Assembly (NCBI GenBank): GCA_027035445.1
Contig: JALVUT010000163.1
Coordinates: forward strand, 1 to 11,413
Reading direction: 5' to 3'
Source: Thermococcus sp.
Lineage (GTDB): Archaea > Methanobacteriota_B > Thermococci > Thermococcales > Thermococcaceae
Length of the DNA: 11,413 bases
The number at the start of each line of letters is the position of its first letter. Position 1 is the first letter of the stretch. Shown here piece by piece: positions 1 to 7,406 of this stretch. The notes below the pieces were generated by a model that was not told the origin of the DNA, searched no databases, and saw nothing but the letters and a program-made list of their open reading frames with translations. The position numbers and the translations under genes are program-made.

Positions 1-1524
<1,524 letters not shown>

Positions 1525-1584
1525 TATGTGCACCTCCGTACATGAGAACAAACTTGGACATCTGAAGGTTTGCAATCTTAGGTG

Positions 1585-1592
1585 TTTATAAA
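1585..1592 (-). promoter_or_regulatory. TATA box of the nfnS-nfnL operon
   Basis: A perfect TTTATAAA lies about 60 bases upstream of the nfnS ATG. An archaeal transcript would begin near 1563, leaving a leader of about 40 bases that contains the GGAGGTG ribosome binding site. No better A/T element is present between the divergent genes for this strand. Confidence 0.7.
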
Positions 1593-1595
1593 TAT

Positions 1596-1618
1596 GTTGG
1601 TAACTAAAGGTTCAAAAC
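1596..1618. promoter_or_regulatory. Extended SurR binding motif, two GTTn3AAC palindromes
   Basis: The plus strand reads GTT-GGT-AAC, five bases (TAAAG), then GTT-CAA-AAC. This matches the published extended SurR consensus GTTn3AACn5GTT at every fixed base and completes a second GTTn3AAC. SurR is the redox-sensing regulator of Thermococcales that switches genes between hydrogen and sulfur metabolism. The site ends three bases upstream of the nfn TATA box, so it touches or overlaps the BRE. Binding immediately upstream of BRE/TATA is the position associated with activation at hydrogenase promoters. The direction of regulation here is inference. Confidence 0.8.
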
Positions 1619-1648
1619 GTGAAGGGAGAAGCGGGGTCCCAGAGGAAA

Positions 1649-1656
1649 ATTAAAAA
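1649..1656 (+). promoter_or_regulatory. Probable TATA box for the small membrane protein gene
   Basis: ATTAAAAA preceded by a purine-rich BRE-like GAGGAAA. It lies about 40 bases before the ATG at 1690, so the transcript would start near 1676, just before the AGGAGGTGA ribosome binding site. It fits, but rests on position and composition only. Confidence 0.45.
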
Positions 1657-1689
1657 ACGCTTTCAAAGAAGGATCAGGAGGTGAACGTC

Positions 1690-1878
1690 ATGAGGAACAT
1701 AGTTTATTATATTTCCCTCGTCTTGGCGGCAGTGGCACTGTTCTGGCCACTTCTTTATGCCCGTTTTTCTCAGCTTGGGAAAGTACCCGGCGATCCCTCA
1801 CTGCAGGCGTTACTTGGACTGCTCCTGTTCGGTGCCTTGGCGTACGCGACACATAATGAAGAGCCTACAGCCTTCTGA
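1690..1878 (+). CDS. Small two-helix membrane protein, function unknown
   Basis: A 62-residue protein that I do not recognise. It has two hydrophobic segments, about residues 4-24 and 41-56, joined by a short polar loop containing KVPGDPS. The tail is short and acidic/polar. This suggests a small integral membrane protein with two spans. Start choice: an in-frame GTG at 1681 belongs to a strong AGGAGGTGA ribosome binding site, so the ATG at 1690, five bases after it, is the start. The strong ribosome binding site and upstream TATA-like element support a real gene despite its size. It is divergent from the nfn operon and convergent with trmI, overlapping the trmI 3' end by 14 bases. Any link to Nfn or SurR through the shared upstream region is speculative. 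Confidence 0.7.
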   Translation: MRNIVYYISLVLAAVALFWPLLYARFSQLGKVPGDPSLQALLGLLLFGALAYATHNEEPTAF

Positions 1879-2626
1879 GGAATGTTATGTAGCCGGTATG
1901 GGCCAGCATGGTTGTCTTTGGCCTTACACACTCCCTTTTTACGTCCTGCTCCCTGACCAGAACTTCAACCACCTGGGGTCTGTAGAACTGCCCCCTGTAC
2001 TCCTGAAATGCCTGAAAGAACCTGTGAACCTGGTTGGCACAGGGGGTGTACGCCACGAAGTATCCCCCCGGTTTGAGGGCATCAACCGCGTGGGGGAGGA
2101 CGTTCTCTGGCTGTGGGAGATCAAGGACTATATGGTCAACGTTGCGTTCGTCGATCCCCTTGTATATGTCCTTGATCTTTATCGTGACCCTGTCATCAAA
2201 ACCTATCCCCTCTATGTTCCCTCTGGCGATCCTGGCAAAGTCCTCGCGCAGTTCGTAGCTCACAACGCGTCCGGAGGGGCCAACCGCGTTAGCTAGGTAA
2301 ATGGTGAGAGCTCCGCTACCGACCCCGGCCTCGATTACCGTATCCCCGGGTGATATACCTGCGTAGGCTATGATGACTCCGGCATCCTTGGGATGAACTA
2401 TCTGGGGGCCCCGCTTCATCTTCTCGATGTAGTCCCTTACACTGGGACGCAGGATCCTGAACTCCTTTCCCTTGTGGCTGATTATGCTTTCACCGTAGTC
2501 TTTCTCAAGGAGGTCTCCAAGCCTTAGAATCCCCAGATCTGTGTGAAACTCTCTCTCCTCAACTCTCACAAGGTAGCGTTTTCCCCGCGGATCTATCAGC
2601 AGAACAACCTCACCTATCAGCGGCAA
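1865..2626 (-). CDS. trmI: tRNA (adenine-57/58-N1)-methyltransferase TrmI
   Basis: A class I SAM-dependent methyltransferase that makes m1A in the T-loop of tRNA. In archaea the enzyme acts on A57 and A58 and is a tetramer. An N-terminal beta domain precedes the Rossmann domain, with SAM motif EAGVGSG at 99-105 and the catalytic-type DLPQP at 169-173. C196 and C233 lie at the positions of the inter-subunit disulfide cysteines described in Pyrococcus abyssi TrmI, fitting a thermostable tetramer. Start choice: no ATG or GTG fits. TTG 2626 follows GGGGGTGA at ideal spacing and gives 253 residues, which I recall as the P. abyssi length. A longer reading to 2698 would lie inside the upstream gene. 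It overlaps the 3' end of the DUF257-like gene by 17 bases, implying co-transcription. Confidence 0.95.
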   Translation of the reverse strand: MPLIGEVVLLIDPRGKRYLVRVEEREFHTDLGILRLGDLLEKDYGESIISHKGKEFRILRPSVRDYIEKMKRGPQIVHPKDAGVIIAYAGISPGDTVIEAGVGSGALTIYLANAVGPSGRVVSYELREDFARIARGNIEGIGFDDRVTIKIKDIYKGIDERNVDHIVLDLPQPENVLPHAVDALKPGGYFVAYTPCANQVHRFFQAFQEYRGQFYRPQVVEVLVREQDVKRECVRPKTTMLAHTGYITFLRRL

Positions 2627-3245
2627 GCCCCTCACCCCCTTTCTTAACGGTGACCTCGCCGTGTGAGGGCTGAAACACCATTGAGGAGAGCTCCTCAAGG
2701 ATCGCCAGGTTCTCCTCTGATAACACTCCCCTGTTTACGAGGTGCACCCATGCCCAGTCCTCCACAGGCAAAGTGGTCACCCAAGTCAGGAGCGATCTGA
2801 TTGCGCCCTCTCCTCCGAAGTGAAGGTACATGGCCAGACCGAACGTCACCATGTAGTCCGGCTTGATAGGTGAGTTCACGAGCTTGTTTATCATGCTGTA
2901 GTAACTCCTGAGGGCACTCTGAGGGTCATAGGTTGGAACGATATCATCTATTACCCCTCCGTAGCTACAGCCGCCGGGTCCTACCTTGATTATCTTGAGG
3001 CTTTTTATAAGTTCAAGTATCTTTGAATACTCCCTTCCTCCAATGCCGCGAATGTAGTTCCTGAACATAATATCTCCGACACCAAAGAAATCTACAACGA
3101 CGACCTCACCACGCTCCATCAGGATCGGAAGCAGAAAACCCCACGAGAAACGTTCCATTTGATATGTCGGGGAGTACTCCACAAGGATCACACTCCCCCT
3201 TTTGACCTTTCCGAGCAGATAAGTTCCGAATGAGGGCACATTCAC
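2610..3245 (-). CDS. DUF257-like protein, function unknown
   Basis: A 211-residue soluble protein resembling the Thermococcales family DUF257, recognised by overall style: an EYSPTY segment, then hydrophobic strands such as GEVVVVDFFGVGD. The alternating strand/helix pattern suggests an alpha/beta, RecA/KaiC-like fold. No Walker A P-loop or catalytic motif is visible, so ATP binding should not be assumed. There is no signal peptide or clear membrane helix. Start choice: GTG 3245 sits five bases after GGTGA (3250-3254). The longer TTG 3257 and GTG 3254 would lie in or before that site. It is upstream of trmI with a 17-base overlap, so the two are probably one transcription unit. A role in tRNA modification is not shown. 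The family call is moderate; the gene itself is firm. Confidence 0.75.
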   Translation of the reverse strand: MNVPSFGTYLLGKVKRGSVILVEYSPTYQMERFSWGFLLPILMERGEVVVVDFFGVGDIMFRNYIRGIGGREYSKILELIKSLKIIKVGPGGCSYGGVIDDIVPTYDPQSALRSYYSMINKLVNSPIKPDYMVTFGLAMYLHFGGEGAIRSLLTWVTTLPVEDWAWVHLVNRGVLSEENLAILEELSSMVFQPSHGEVTVKKGGEGLAADR

Positions 3246-3262
3246 CGTGGTCACCAAAAGGG

Positions 3263-3270
3263 TTTTTAAC
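3263..3270 (+). promoter_or_regulatory. Probable TATA box for srp19
   Basis: TTTTTAAC lies 33-40 bases upstream of the srp19 ATG, placing the transcript start near 3290, just before the GGTGA ribosome binding site at 3293-3297. The nearer AT-rich stretch at 3279-3286 is too close to the ATG to serve this gene, because the ribosome binding site would be lost. Confidence 0.4.
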
Positions 3271-3278
3271 CACCCGGC

Positions 3279-3286
3279 TTTTAAAT
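3279..3286 (-). promoter_or_regulatory. Probable TATA box for the DUF257-like gene/trmI unit
   Basis: On the minus strand this reads ATTTAAAA. It lies 34-41 bases upstream of the chosen GTG at 3245, predicting a transcript start near 3257 with a leader that includes GGTGA. It sits 16 bases from the opposing srp19 TATA box, and the two promoters interleave. Confidence 0.45.
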
Positions 3287-3302
3287 CTTTCAGGTGAGGG
3301 AG

Positions 3303-3641
3303 ATGAGAAAGTTCGTAATATGGCCCAATGAGCTTGATTCAAGGCTCAGCAGGCGTTATGGACGGGCCATAAGTAAGGGGGCCTCTGTTAATGAACCCAC
3401 GCTCTCGGAGATCGTTGAGGCGGCGGAGAGCCTTGGGATGAGGGTCACGGACTCGGATCCTGCAAGGTTGAACCCCAGGCTTGCAGGCCTCGAAGAAGGT
3501 TACCGCATCAGGGGCATGCTCAGGGTGGAGAGCGGACACCCCAAAACCAAGACCCTCAGGATGATAGCTCAGAAGATCAAAGAGATCAGAAACACCAGAG
3601 CTAAAGCCAAAAGATCCAAATCCAAGAGGAAAAAGAGGTAG
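3303..3641 (+). CDS. srp19: Signal recognition particle 19 kDa protein (SRP19)
   Basis: SRP19, 112 residues, the archaeal/eukaryotic protein that clamps helices 6 and 8 of SRP 7S RNA. This prepares the RNA for SRP54 and supports co-translational targeting of membrane and secreted proteins. The family signature is plain: the opening KFVIWPNELDSRLSRRYGR at residues 3-21, then VNEPTLSEIVEAAESLG. The C-terminal tail is very basic (repeated Lys/Arg/Ser from about residue 90), as expected for an RNA-binding protein. Start choice: ATG 3303 follows GGTGAGGGAG at good spacing. An in-frame GTG at 3294 is part of the ribosome binding site. It is divergent from the DUF257-like gene, and its stop is one base from the stop of the convergent RAM-domain gene. 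Confidence 0.96.
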   Translation: MRKFVIWPNELDSRLSRRYGRAISKGASVNEPTLSEIVEAAESLGMRVTDSDPARLNPRLAGLEEGYRIRGMLRVESGHPKTKTLRMIAQKIKEIRNTRAKAKRSKSKRKKR

Positions 3642-3642
3642 C

Positions 3643-3885
3643 TCACTCTTCTTCCATTTCGACGACTATGGCGGTTGTCGTGTCAATAACACCATCGATG
3701 TTGTGTATATCGTGGAGTATCTTCCTGGTGAGCTCCCCAAGGTCGTTGGCCTCTATATGAACGATCGCGTCGTACGGGCCGGTAACGGCGTCCGCTTTGG
3801 TGACGCCAGGTATCTGTTTGAGCGCCTCTATGACGCTCTCAACCTTTCCAATTTCAACAGTTAACAAAACATACGACCTGACCAT
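3643..3885 (-). CDS. Stand-alone Lrp/AsnC ligand-binding (RAM) domain protein
   Basis: An 80-residue protein made of one RAM (regulation of amino acid metabolism) domain, the effector-binding and oligomerisation part of Lrp/AsnC regulators. It lacks the DNA-binding helix-turn-helix. The beta-alpha-beta pattern is clear: YVLLTVEIGK, helix VESVIEALKQIPGV, then TGPYDAIVHIEA, helix DLGELTRKILHDI, then GVIDTTTAIVV. Such proteins form dimers or larger rings and bind amino acids or related small molecules. They may pair with full-length Lrp proteins; which partner, if any, cannot be told here. The start is ATG 3885; the in-frame GTG three codons earlier is less likely. Upstream lies the 219-base region shared with the opp operon, so the two are divergent. 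No operon partner. Confidence 0.9.
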   Translation of the reverse strand: MVRSYVLLTVEIGKVESVIEALKQIPGVTKADAVTGPYDAIVHIEANDLGELTRKILHDIHNIDGVIDTTTAIVVEMEEE

Positions 3886-3910
3886 GTCTACCACCGCCGG
3901 AGGTTTCTTC

Positions 3911-3920
3911 GTTTTTATTT
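3911..3920 (-). promoter_or_regulatory. A/T element that may serve as promoter of the RAM-domain gene
   Basis: On the minus strand an AAATAAAAAC-like stretch lies about 26-35 bases before the ATG, which would give an almost leaderless transcript. A second candidate, GCTTAAAT at about 3931-3938, would give a leader of about 25 bases. The sequence does not decide between them. Confidence 0.25.
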
Positions 3921-3993
3921 GGGCTTCCGCTCATTTAAGCTTTTCGCAGGCGATTATCCAAAGTCCTTACCCATGTTATGAACTCCCTGACCA

Positions 3994-4012
3994 ACCCATC
4001 CAAATGATGGGT
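3994..4012. promoter_or_regulatory. Perfect 7-bp inverted repeat with 5-base spacer, candidate operator
   Basis: ACCCATC (3994-4000), spacer CAAAT, then GATGGGT (4006-4012). A further direct ACCCAT lies at 3969-3974. The dyad is centred about 45 bases upstream of the opp TATA box, between the divergent RAM-domain gene and opp. A DNA-binding site for a regulator of opp is the natural reading. No trans-factor can be named. Confidence 0.4.
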
Positions 4013-4040
4013 ATTGATGAACGTGCATAGCCCTTTGAAC

Positions 4041-4054
4041 CGAAATGCTTATTA
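4041..4054 (+). promoter_or_regulatory. Promoter (BRE + TATA) of the opp operon
   Basis: CGAAA (BRE-like, 4041-4045) is followed by GCTTATTA at 4047-4054. Transcript start is predicted near 4076, giving a leader of about 28 bases with the AGGGGTGGGG ribosome binding site at 4091-4100. It is the only well-formed TATA element ahead of the binding protein gene. Confidence 0.55.
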
Positions 4055-4059
4055 TTGAT

Positions 4060-4096
4060 ACCCCTAAGATTTCAATGCCCATTAAGTATTAGGGGT
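4060..4096. promoter_or_regulatory. 8-bp inverted repeat flanking the predicted opp transcript start
   Basis: ACCCCTAA at 4060-4067 and TTAGGGGT at 4089-4096 form a perfect 8-bp inverted repeat with a 21-base spacer. The arm centres are 29 bases apart, close to three helical turns. The right arm overlaps the ribosome binding site. A repressor operator is possible; an RNA hairpin is less likely because the left arm lies upstream of the predicted transcript start. Confidence 0.35.
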
Positions 4097-4104
4097 GGGG
4101 TTAT

Positions 4105-6315
4105 ATGAACAAGCATGTTTTAGGAGCCCTGTTTTTAGTGGGCCTTATGGCCCTTGCTGTAGTTGCCAGTGGCTGTATCGGTGGGGGTGGAACGACAACG
4201 ACAACCCCCACGAAGACGACTTCCAGTTCTAGCACCCCGACTGCGTCCAGCACCTCGAGTACGACTTCAAGCCCCAGCACCACGACCACGGTCTCGCCCT
4301 CCGCGGCAGTCAAGTATATAGAAACTCACCTTTCAGCGGCCCGCGTTATCGGGACCGAGCACTACGTTGTTGTGGTCGGTCCTGAAGGAAGCGGTGCTAA
4401 GGTTGGAAGCCTTCCCAACAAGCCTGTTATAATAGTCTCCTACAAAGAGAACACTGCAAAGACCCCGACGATAAAGGAGCTTATGAATGAGTCACAGGGG
4501 TTCGGTGAGATAAACCCGGCGTTCCTCCGCGACCCCGACATGGATGCATTGATCCAGGTTGCAAGGAAGGTTACCGACCCCAGCATCAGGGCTGGGCTTT
4601 ACAACGCCCTTGAGGTCCTGGCCAACAGGGAGCTCCCCGAGATAATCCTCGGTGACAACAAAGCCGCCCGTGTCTCATGGAGCTGGGTTCACAACTGGTA
4701 CTACAACCCGGTTCTTGCCCCCCGCTGGGACCTCGTTATGAAGGACAAGAACGCCCCAACGGTCAGCACCGGCATCGGAAGCTACAGCAACAAACCGGGA
4801 GTTATATCCATAGCCACGTTTGGATGGCCAAGATCCTTTGACCCGGCCTTTGACTACGAGACCTTCGGATGGGAGATCTACCACAACGTCGGTGATTCAC
4901 TGGTCACCTACTGGAAGAACGAGACCACCAAGATCTCGCCGGATCTCGCCGTTGCATGGGCCCACAACAAGGACGGGACCGTATGGTACTTCGTCATAAG
5001 GGGTGGCGTCAAGGCCTACGACCCGAAGACTGGGGCACTCTATCCAGTCAACGCTACCGACGTTGAGTTCGAGTTCTGGCGTGTCCTGAGGGGTGGCTAT
5101 TCCGTCAGCTGGATGCTAGGCACGTACACCAACCTGAGCGCCAGCTACGCCATGACCAACAGCGAATTCGAGCAGGTTCTTAAGAGCGGGAACCTCATTG
5201 CCGACTTCAACGGCAAGACCAAGAAAGTAACGTCCATGCAGGCCCTTCTCAGCTTCTTCGGGTACAGCGGGCAGACCGCTGGCGTCTACAAGCTGGTACT
5301 GCCGCACCCGTACGGAGGTATCCTGAGCGTACTGGCCGACCCGTACCTCATGGTGATACCCGCCAAGTACATGCTCGGCGACAAGTACGACGAGGCCATG
5401 AAGGCGGCGGACTGGGGTAAGAAGCCTAACGCATGGGACAAGTACGTTCAGAAGGGTTCCAACGACCCGATCCACAAGATGCTGCAGGACAACATGATAG
5501 GCGTTTTCACCGGCCCATTCTACATCAAGGAAGCCAAGCAGAACAGCTATCTGGTCCTCCAGAGGAACCCGCACTACTGGAACGCTACGATATGGAACCA
5601 GATTGAGAAGAAGAATCCAAACCTGGTGGCAACCAAGACGGTGATCTACATACTGTCTAAGGATGCCAACACGAGGATAAGCCTCTTCCAGAAGGGCACT
5701 GCCGATATCGTTGCCGTTCCCCTGACGAGACTCAACGCCGTTAAGAACCTCCAGCTTCAGGGATTCAAGTCAAAGATCGACTCCTTCATTACCCCCGACA
5801 TGCTTTTCATCGTCCTCAACGCACAGAAAGAGCCCCTGAACAACAAGCTCGTCAGGCAGGCGCTTGCCTGGGCCGTTCCATATCACCAGGTGTATAAATC
5901 AGTCTACAACGGCTACATGGTTCCGAACTATGGTCCGATACCGATTGACTGGCTTGGCTACACCGAGTACAACATGACCAAGTATACGTACAACCTGCAG
6001 AACGCCCTCAACCTTCTTAAGAAGGCAGGGGTAGACCCGACGAAGTACACCATAACTATCTACTACAACAGCGGGAACACCCAGCGTCAGCAACTGGCGT
6101 CGCTGCTCCAGAACAGCTGGGGACAGCTCGGTTTCAAAGTATCGGTAACGCCACTATCCTGGCCAACACTCCTGTCCAAGACGGGCAGTGGTGACTTCCA
6201 GGTGTATATCGTTGGATGGGCACCGGACTTCCTCGATCCTGATGACTACATAGGACCCTTCCTGCAGAGCGCAGTCGTGTTTGACAGCCTAAACTACAAG
6301 GTTATAAGTGGTTGA
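4105..6315 (+). CDS. oppA: ABC transporter solute-binding lipoprotein, family 5 (OppA/DppA type), apparently circularly permuted
   Basis: An extracellular substrate-binding protein of the peptide/nickel/oligosaccharide (SBP_bac_5) family, 736 residues. Residues 1-23 are a lipoprotein signal peptide with lipobox ASGC, so C24 would be the lipid-modified residue. A Thr/Ser-rich linker covers about 29-64. The family's usual N-terminal region starts only near 231 (ISIATFGWPRSFDPAFDYE) and continues through DLAVAWAHNKDGTVWYFVIRGGV (about 280-302), FTGPFYIKEA (468-477), LVRQALAWAVP (582-592) and YIVGWAPDFLDPDDYIGPF (701-719). The protein then stops at 736. The normal closing segment is absent there but appears at about 136-212: NPAFLRDPDMDALIQVARK, then a helix, ELPEIIL, and WVHNWYYNPVLAP. 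The order is thus C-part then N-part. No frameshift explains this, as only 79 bases separate the stop from oppB. First gene of the operon; substrate unknown. Confidence 0.9.
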   Translation: MNKHVLGALFLVGLMALAVVASGCIGGGGTTTTTPTKTTSSSSTPTASSTSSTTSSPSTTTTVSPSAAVKYIETHLSAARVIGTEHYVVVVGPEGSGAKVGSLPNKPVIIVSYKENTAKTPTIKELMNESQGFGEINPAFLRDPDMDALIQVARKVTDPSIRAGLYNALEVLANRELPEIILGDNKAARVSWSWVHNWYYNPVLAPRWDLVMKDKNAPTVSTGIGSYSNKPGVISIATFGWPRSFDPAFDYETFGWEIYHNVGDSLVTYWKNETTKISPDLAVAWAHNKDGTVWYFVIRGGVKAYDPKTGALYPVNATDVEFEFWRVLRGGYSVSWMLGTYTNLSASYAMTNSEFEQVLKSGNLIADFNGKTKKVTSMQALLSFFGYSGQTAGVYKLVLPHPYGGILSVLADPYLMVIPAKYMLGDKYDEAMKAADWGKKPNAWDKYVQKGSNDPIHKMLQDNMIGVFTGPFYIKEAKQNSYLVLQRNPHYWNATIWNQIEKKNPNLVATKTVIYILSKDANTRISLFQKGTADIVAVPLTRLNAVKNLQLQGFKSKIDSFITPDMLFIVLNAQKEPLNNKLVRQALAWAVPYHQVYKSVYNGYMVPNYGPIPIDWLGYTEYNMTKYTYNLQNALNLLKKAGVDPTKYTITIYYNSGNTQRQQLASLLQNSWGQLGFKVSVTPLSWPTLLSKTGSGDFQVYIVGWAPDFLDPDDYIGPFLQSAVVFDSLNYKVISG

Positions 6316-6337
6316 TTTTCCTTTTTTCTATGTTTTT
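6313..6337 (+). terminator. T-rich stretch after oppA, possible partial terminator
   Basis: Two runs of T (TTTTCCTTTTTT and TTTTT) lie directly after the oppA stop and before the oppB ribosome binding site (about 6381-6388). Archaeal RNA polymerase ends transcription at such tracts. Partial termination would make far more binding protein than permease, as is usual for these systems. This is inference, and no hairpin is needed or seen. Confidence 0.45.
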
Positions 6338-6394
6338 ACCAATTTGTATCTGTCTTTGTCGCTAGAACCAAAAAAACACAAAGGGGGGATATGA

Positions 6395-7396
6395 ATGGCG
6401 GGCTTGGGAAAGTTCTTAGTAAGAAGAGGTCTTACCTTTGTCCCTACCCTGATAGGGGTCACGCTCATAGTCTTCATAATTGCCTATGTCATCCCCGCCA
6501 ATCCGGTGAGGGCATGGGCAGGGGGCGAAAAGGCCACCCAGGCTGCTGTGGAGCTGATAAAAGCGGAGTACCATTTAAATCAACCCTGGTATGACCAGTA
6601 CACTTTCCTCATTAGGGGTCTTTTCACGAACAGCCTTCTTGACCCCTTAAATCAGGTGCCGGTGTTTACAAACATAGGCAACCGGTTTGTAGTAACGTTC
6701 CAGCTGGCACTCTTTGCGTTCTTCTTCGTGGTGCTCATAGGCCTTCCCCTGGGTATAATCTCCGCACTCAAGCGCAATTCAATAACCGATATGATCCTCA
6801 GGATTCTGGCCCTGGTCTTCATTTCAACGCCCATTTACGTTATGGCATACCTCTTCATCTGGGTGTTTTTCATACACTGGAATCTAACGACACTCGCTGG
6901 GATACCGCCTGCTCCGCCCCATCAAATAACGCACATACCCGTCATAGATTCAATTCTAACCCTCAACTGGGGTAACTTTATGGAGCAGGTTCACAGGTAC
7001 TGGCTTCCCGGTTTCACACTTGGAATAGCGGCCGCGGGTGTTCTGATGAGGTTCACAAGAAACTCTTTCCTTGAAGCGTACAGCAGGGACAGCACACTCT
7101 TCCTCAAGGCAAAAGGCGTCCCGAAGAGCAGGCTCTACAGGCACGTCCTTAAAAACGCACTGGTTCCCGTTATAACCATCCTAGCCCTGCAGTTCGGCGG
7201 ACTGCTCGCGGGAACCCCGATAACTGAGACCATATTCAACCTTCCCGGGATAGGCCTCTACGCCCTTCAGTCGGTGATGTACCTGGACTTCCCAGCGCTA
7301 ATCGGTGTTACCTTCCTGTACGCCATAGTCTTCGTAACGGCCAACTTGGTGGCGGATATACTCTACGCACTGGTTGATCCAAGGGTAAGGTTCTGA
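6395..7396 (+). CDS. oppB: ABC transporter permease, OppB/DppB type
   Basis: First transmembrane subunit of the importer, 333 residues, a normal length. There are six probable membrane spans: one near 15-33, a long outer loop, then spans from about 98 onward (98-122, 136-160, 203-220, 255-275 and 303-326). The cytoplasmic EAA-type coupling loop at about 238-260 (KAKGVPKSRLYRHVLKNAL) contacts the ATPase. The family end DPRVRF is present. Start choice: ATG 6395 follows GGGGGG (6383-6388). An ATG at 6391 is in another frame. The gene lies 79 bases after oppA, with T tracts between, and its stop is ten bases before the oppC start. It pairs with OppC as the pore of the system. Confidence 0.95.
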   Translation: MAGLGKFLVRRGLTFVPTLIGVTLIVFIIAYVIPANPVRAWAGGEKATQAAVELIKAEYHLNQPWYDQYTFLIRGLFTNSLLDPLNQVPVFTNIGNRFVVTFQLALFAFFFVVLIGLPLGIISALKRNSITDMILRILALVFISTPIYVMAYLFIWVFFIHWNLTTLAGIPPAPPHQITHIPVIDSILTLNWGNFMEQVHRYWLPGFTLGIAAAGVLMRFTRNSFLEAYSRDSTLFLKAKGVPKSRLYRHVLKNALVPVITILALQFGGLLAGTPITETIFNLPGIGLYALQSVMYLDFPALIGVTFLYAIVFVTANLVADILYALVDPRVRF

Positions 7397-7406
7397 GGTG
7401 GTTCAA

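Noticed and set aside
1525..1575. Longer nfnS with an extra 17 N-terminal residues
   Set aside because: The extension falls in the predicted 5' leader, lacks a ribosome binding site and is not family-like. ATG 1524 has GGAGGTG at ideal spacing.
3262..3270. GTTTTTAAC as a SurR half-site between srp19 and the DUF257-like gene
   Set aside because: A single GTTn3AAC is expected a few times by chance in 11 kb, and this one is explained by a TATA element. No second unit follows at the right spacing.
4190..4310. Low-complexity ACG/AGC-rich DNA as a repeat element
   Set aside because: It encodes the Thr/Ser-rich linker that commonly follows the lipobox in archaeal binding proteins, and codons vary as in ordinary coding sequence.
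6230..6394. Simple frameshift or premature stop truncating the binding protein
   Set aside because: Only 79 bases lie between its stop and oppB, far too few to hold the missing closing segment in any frame. A matching segment is present near the N-terminus instead.
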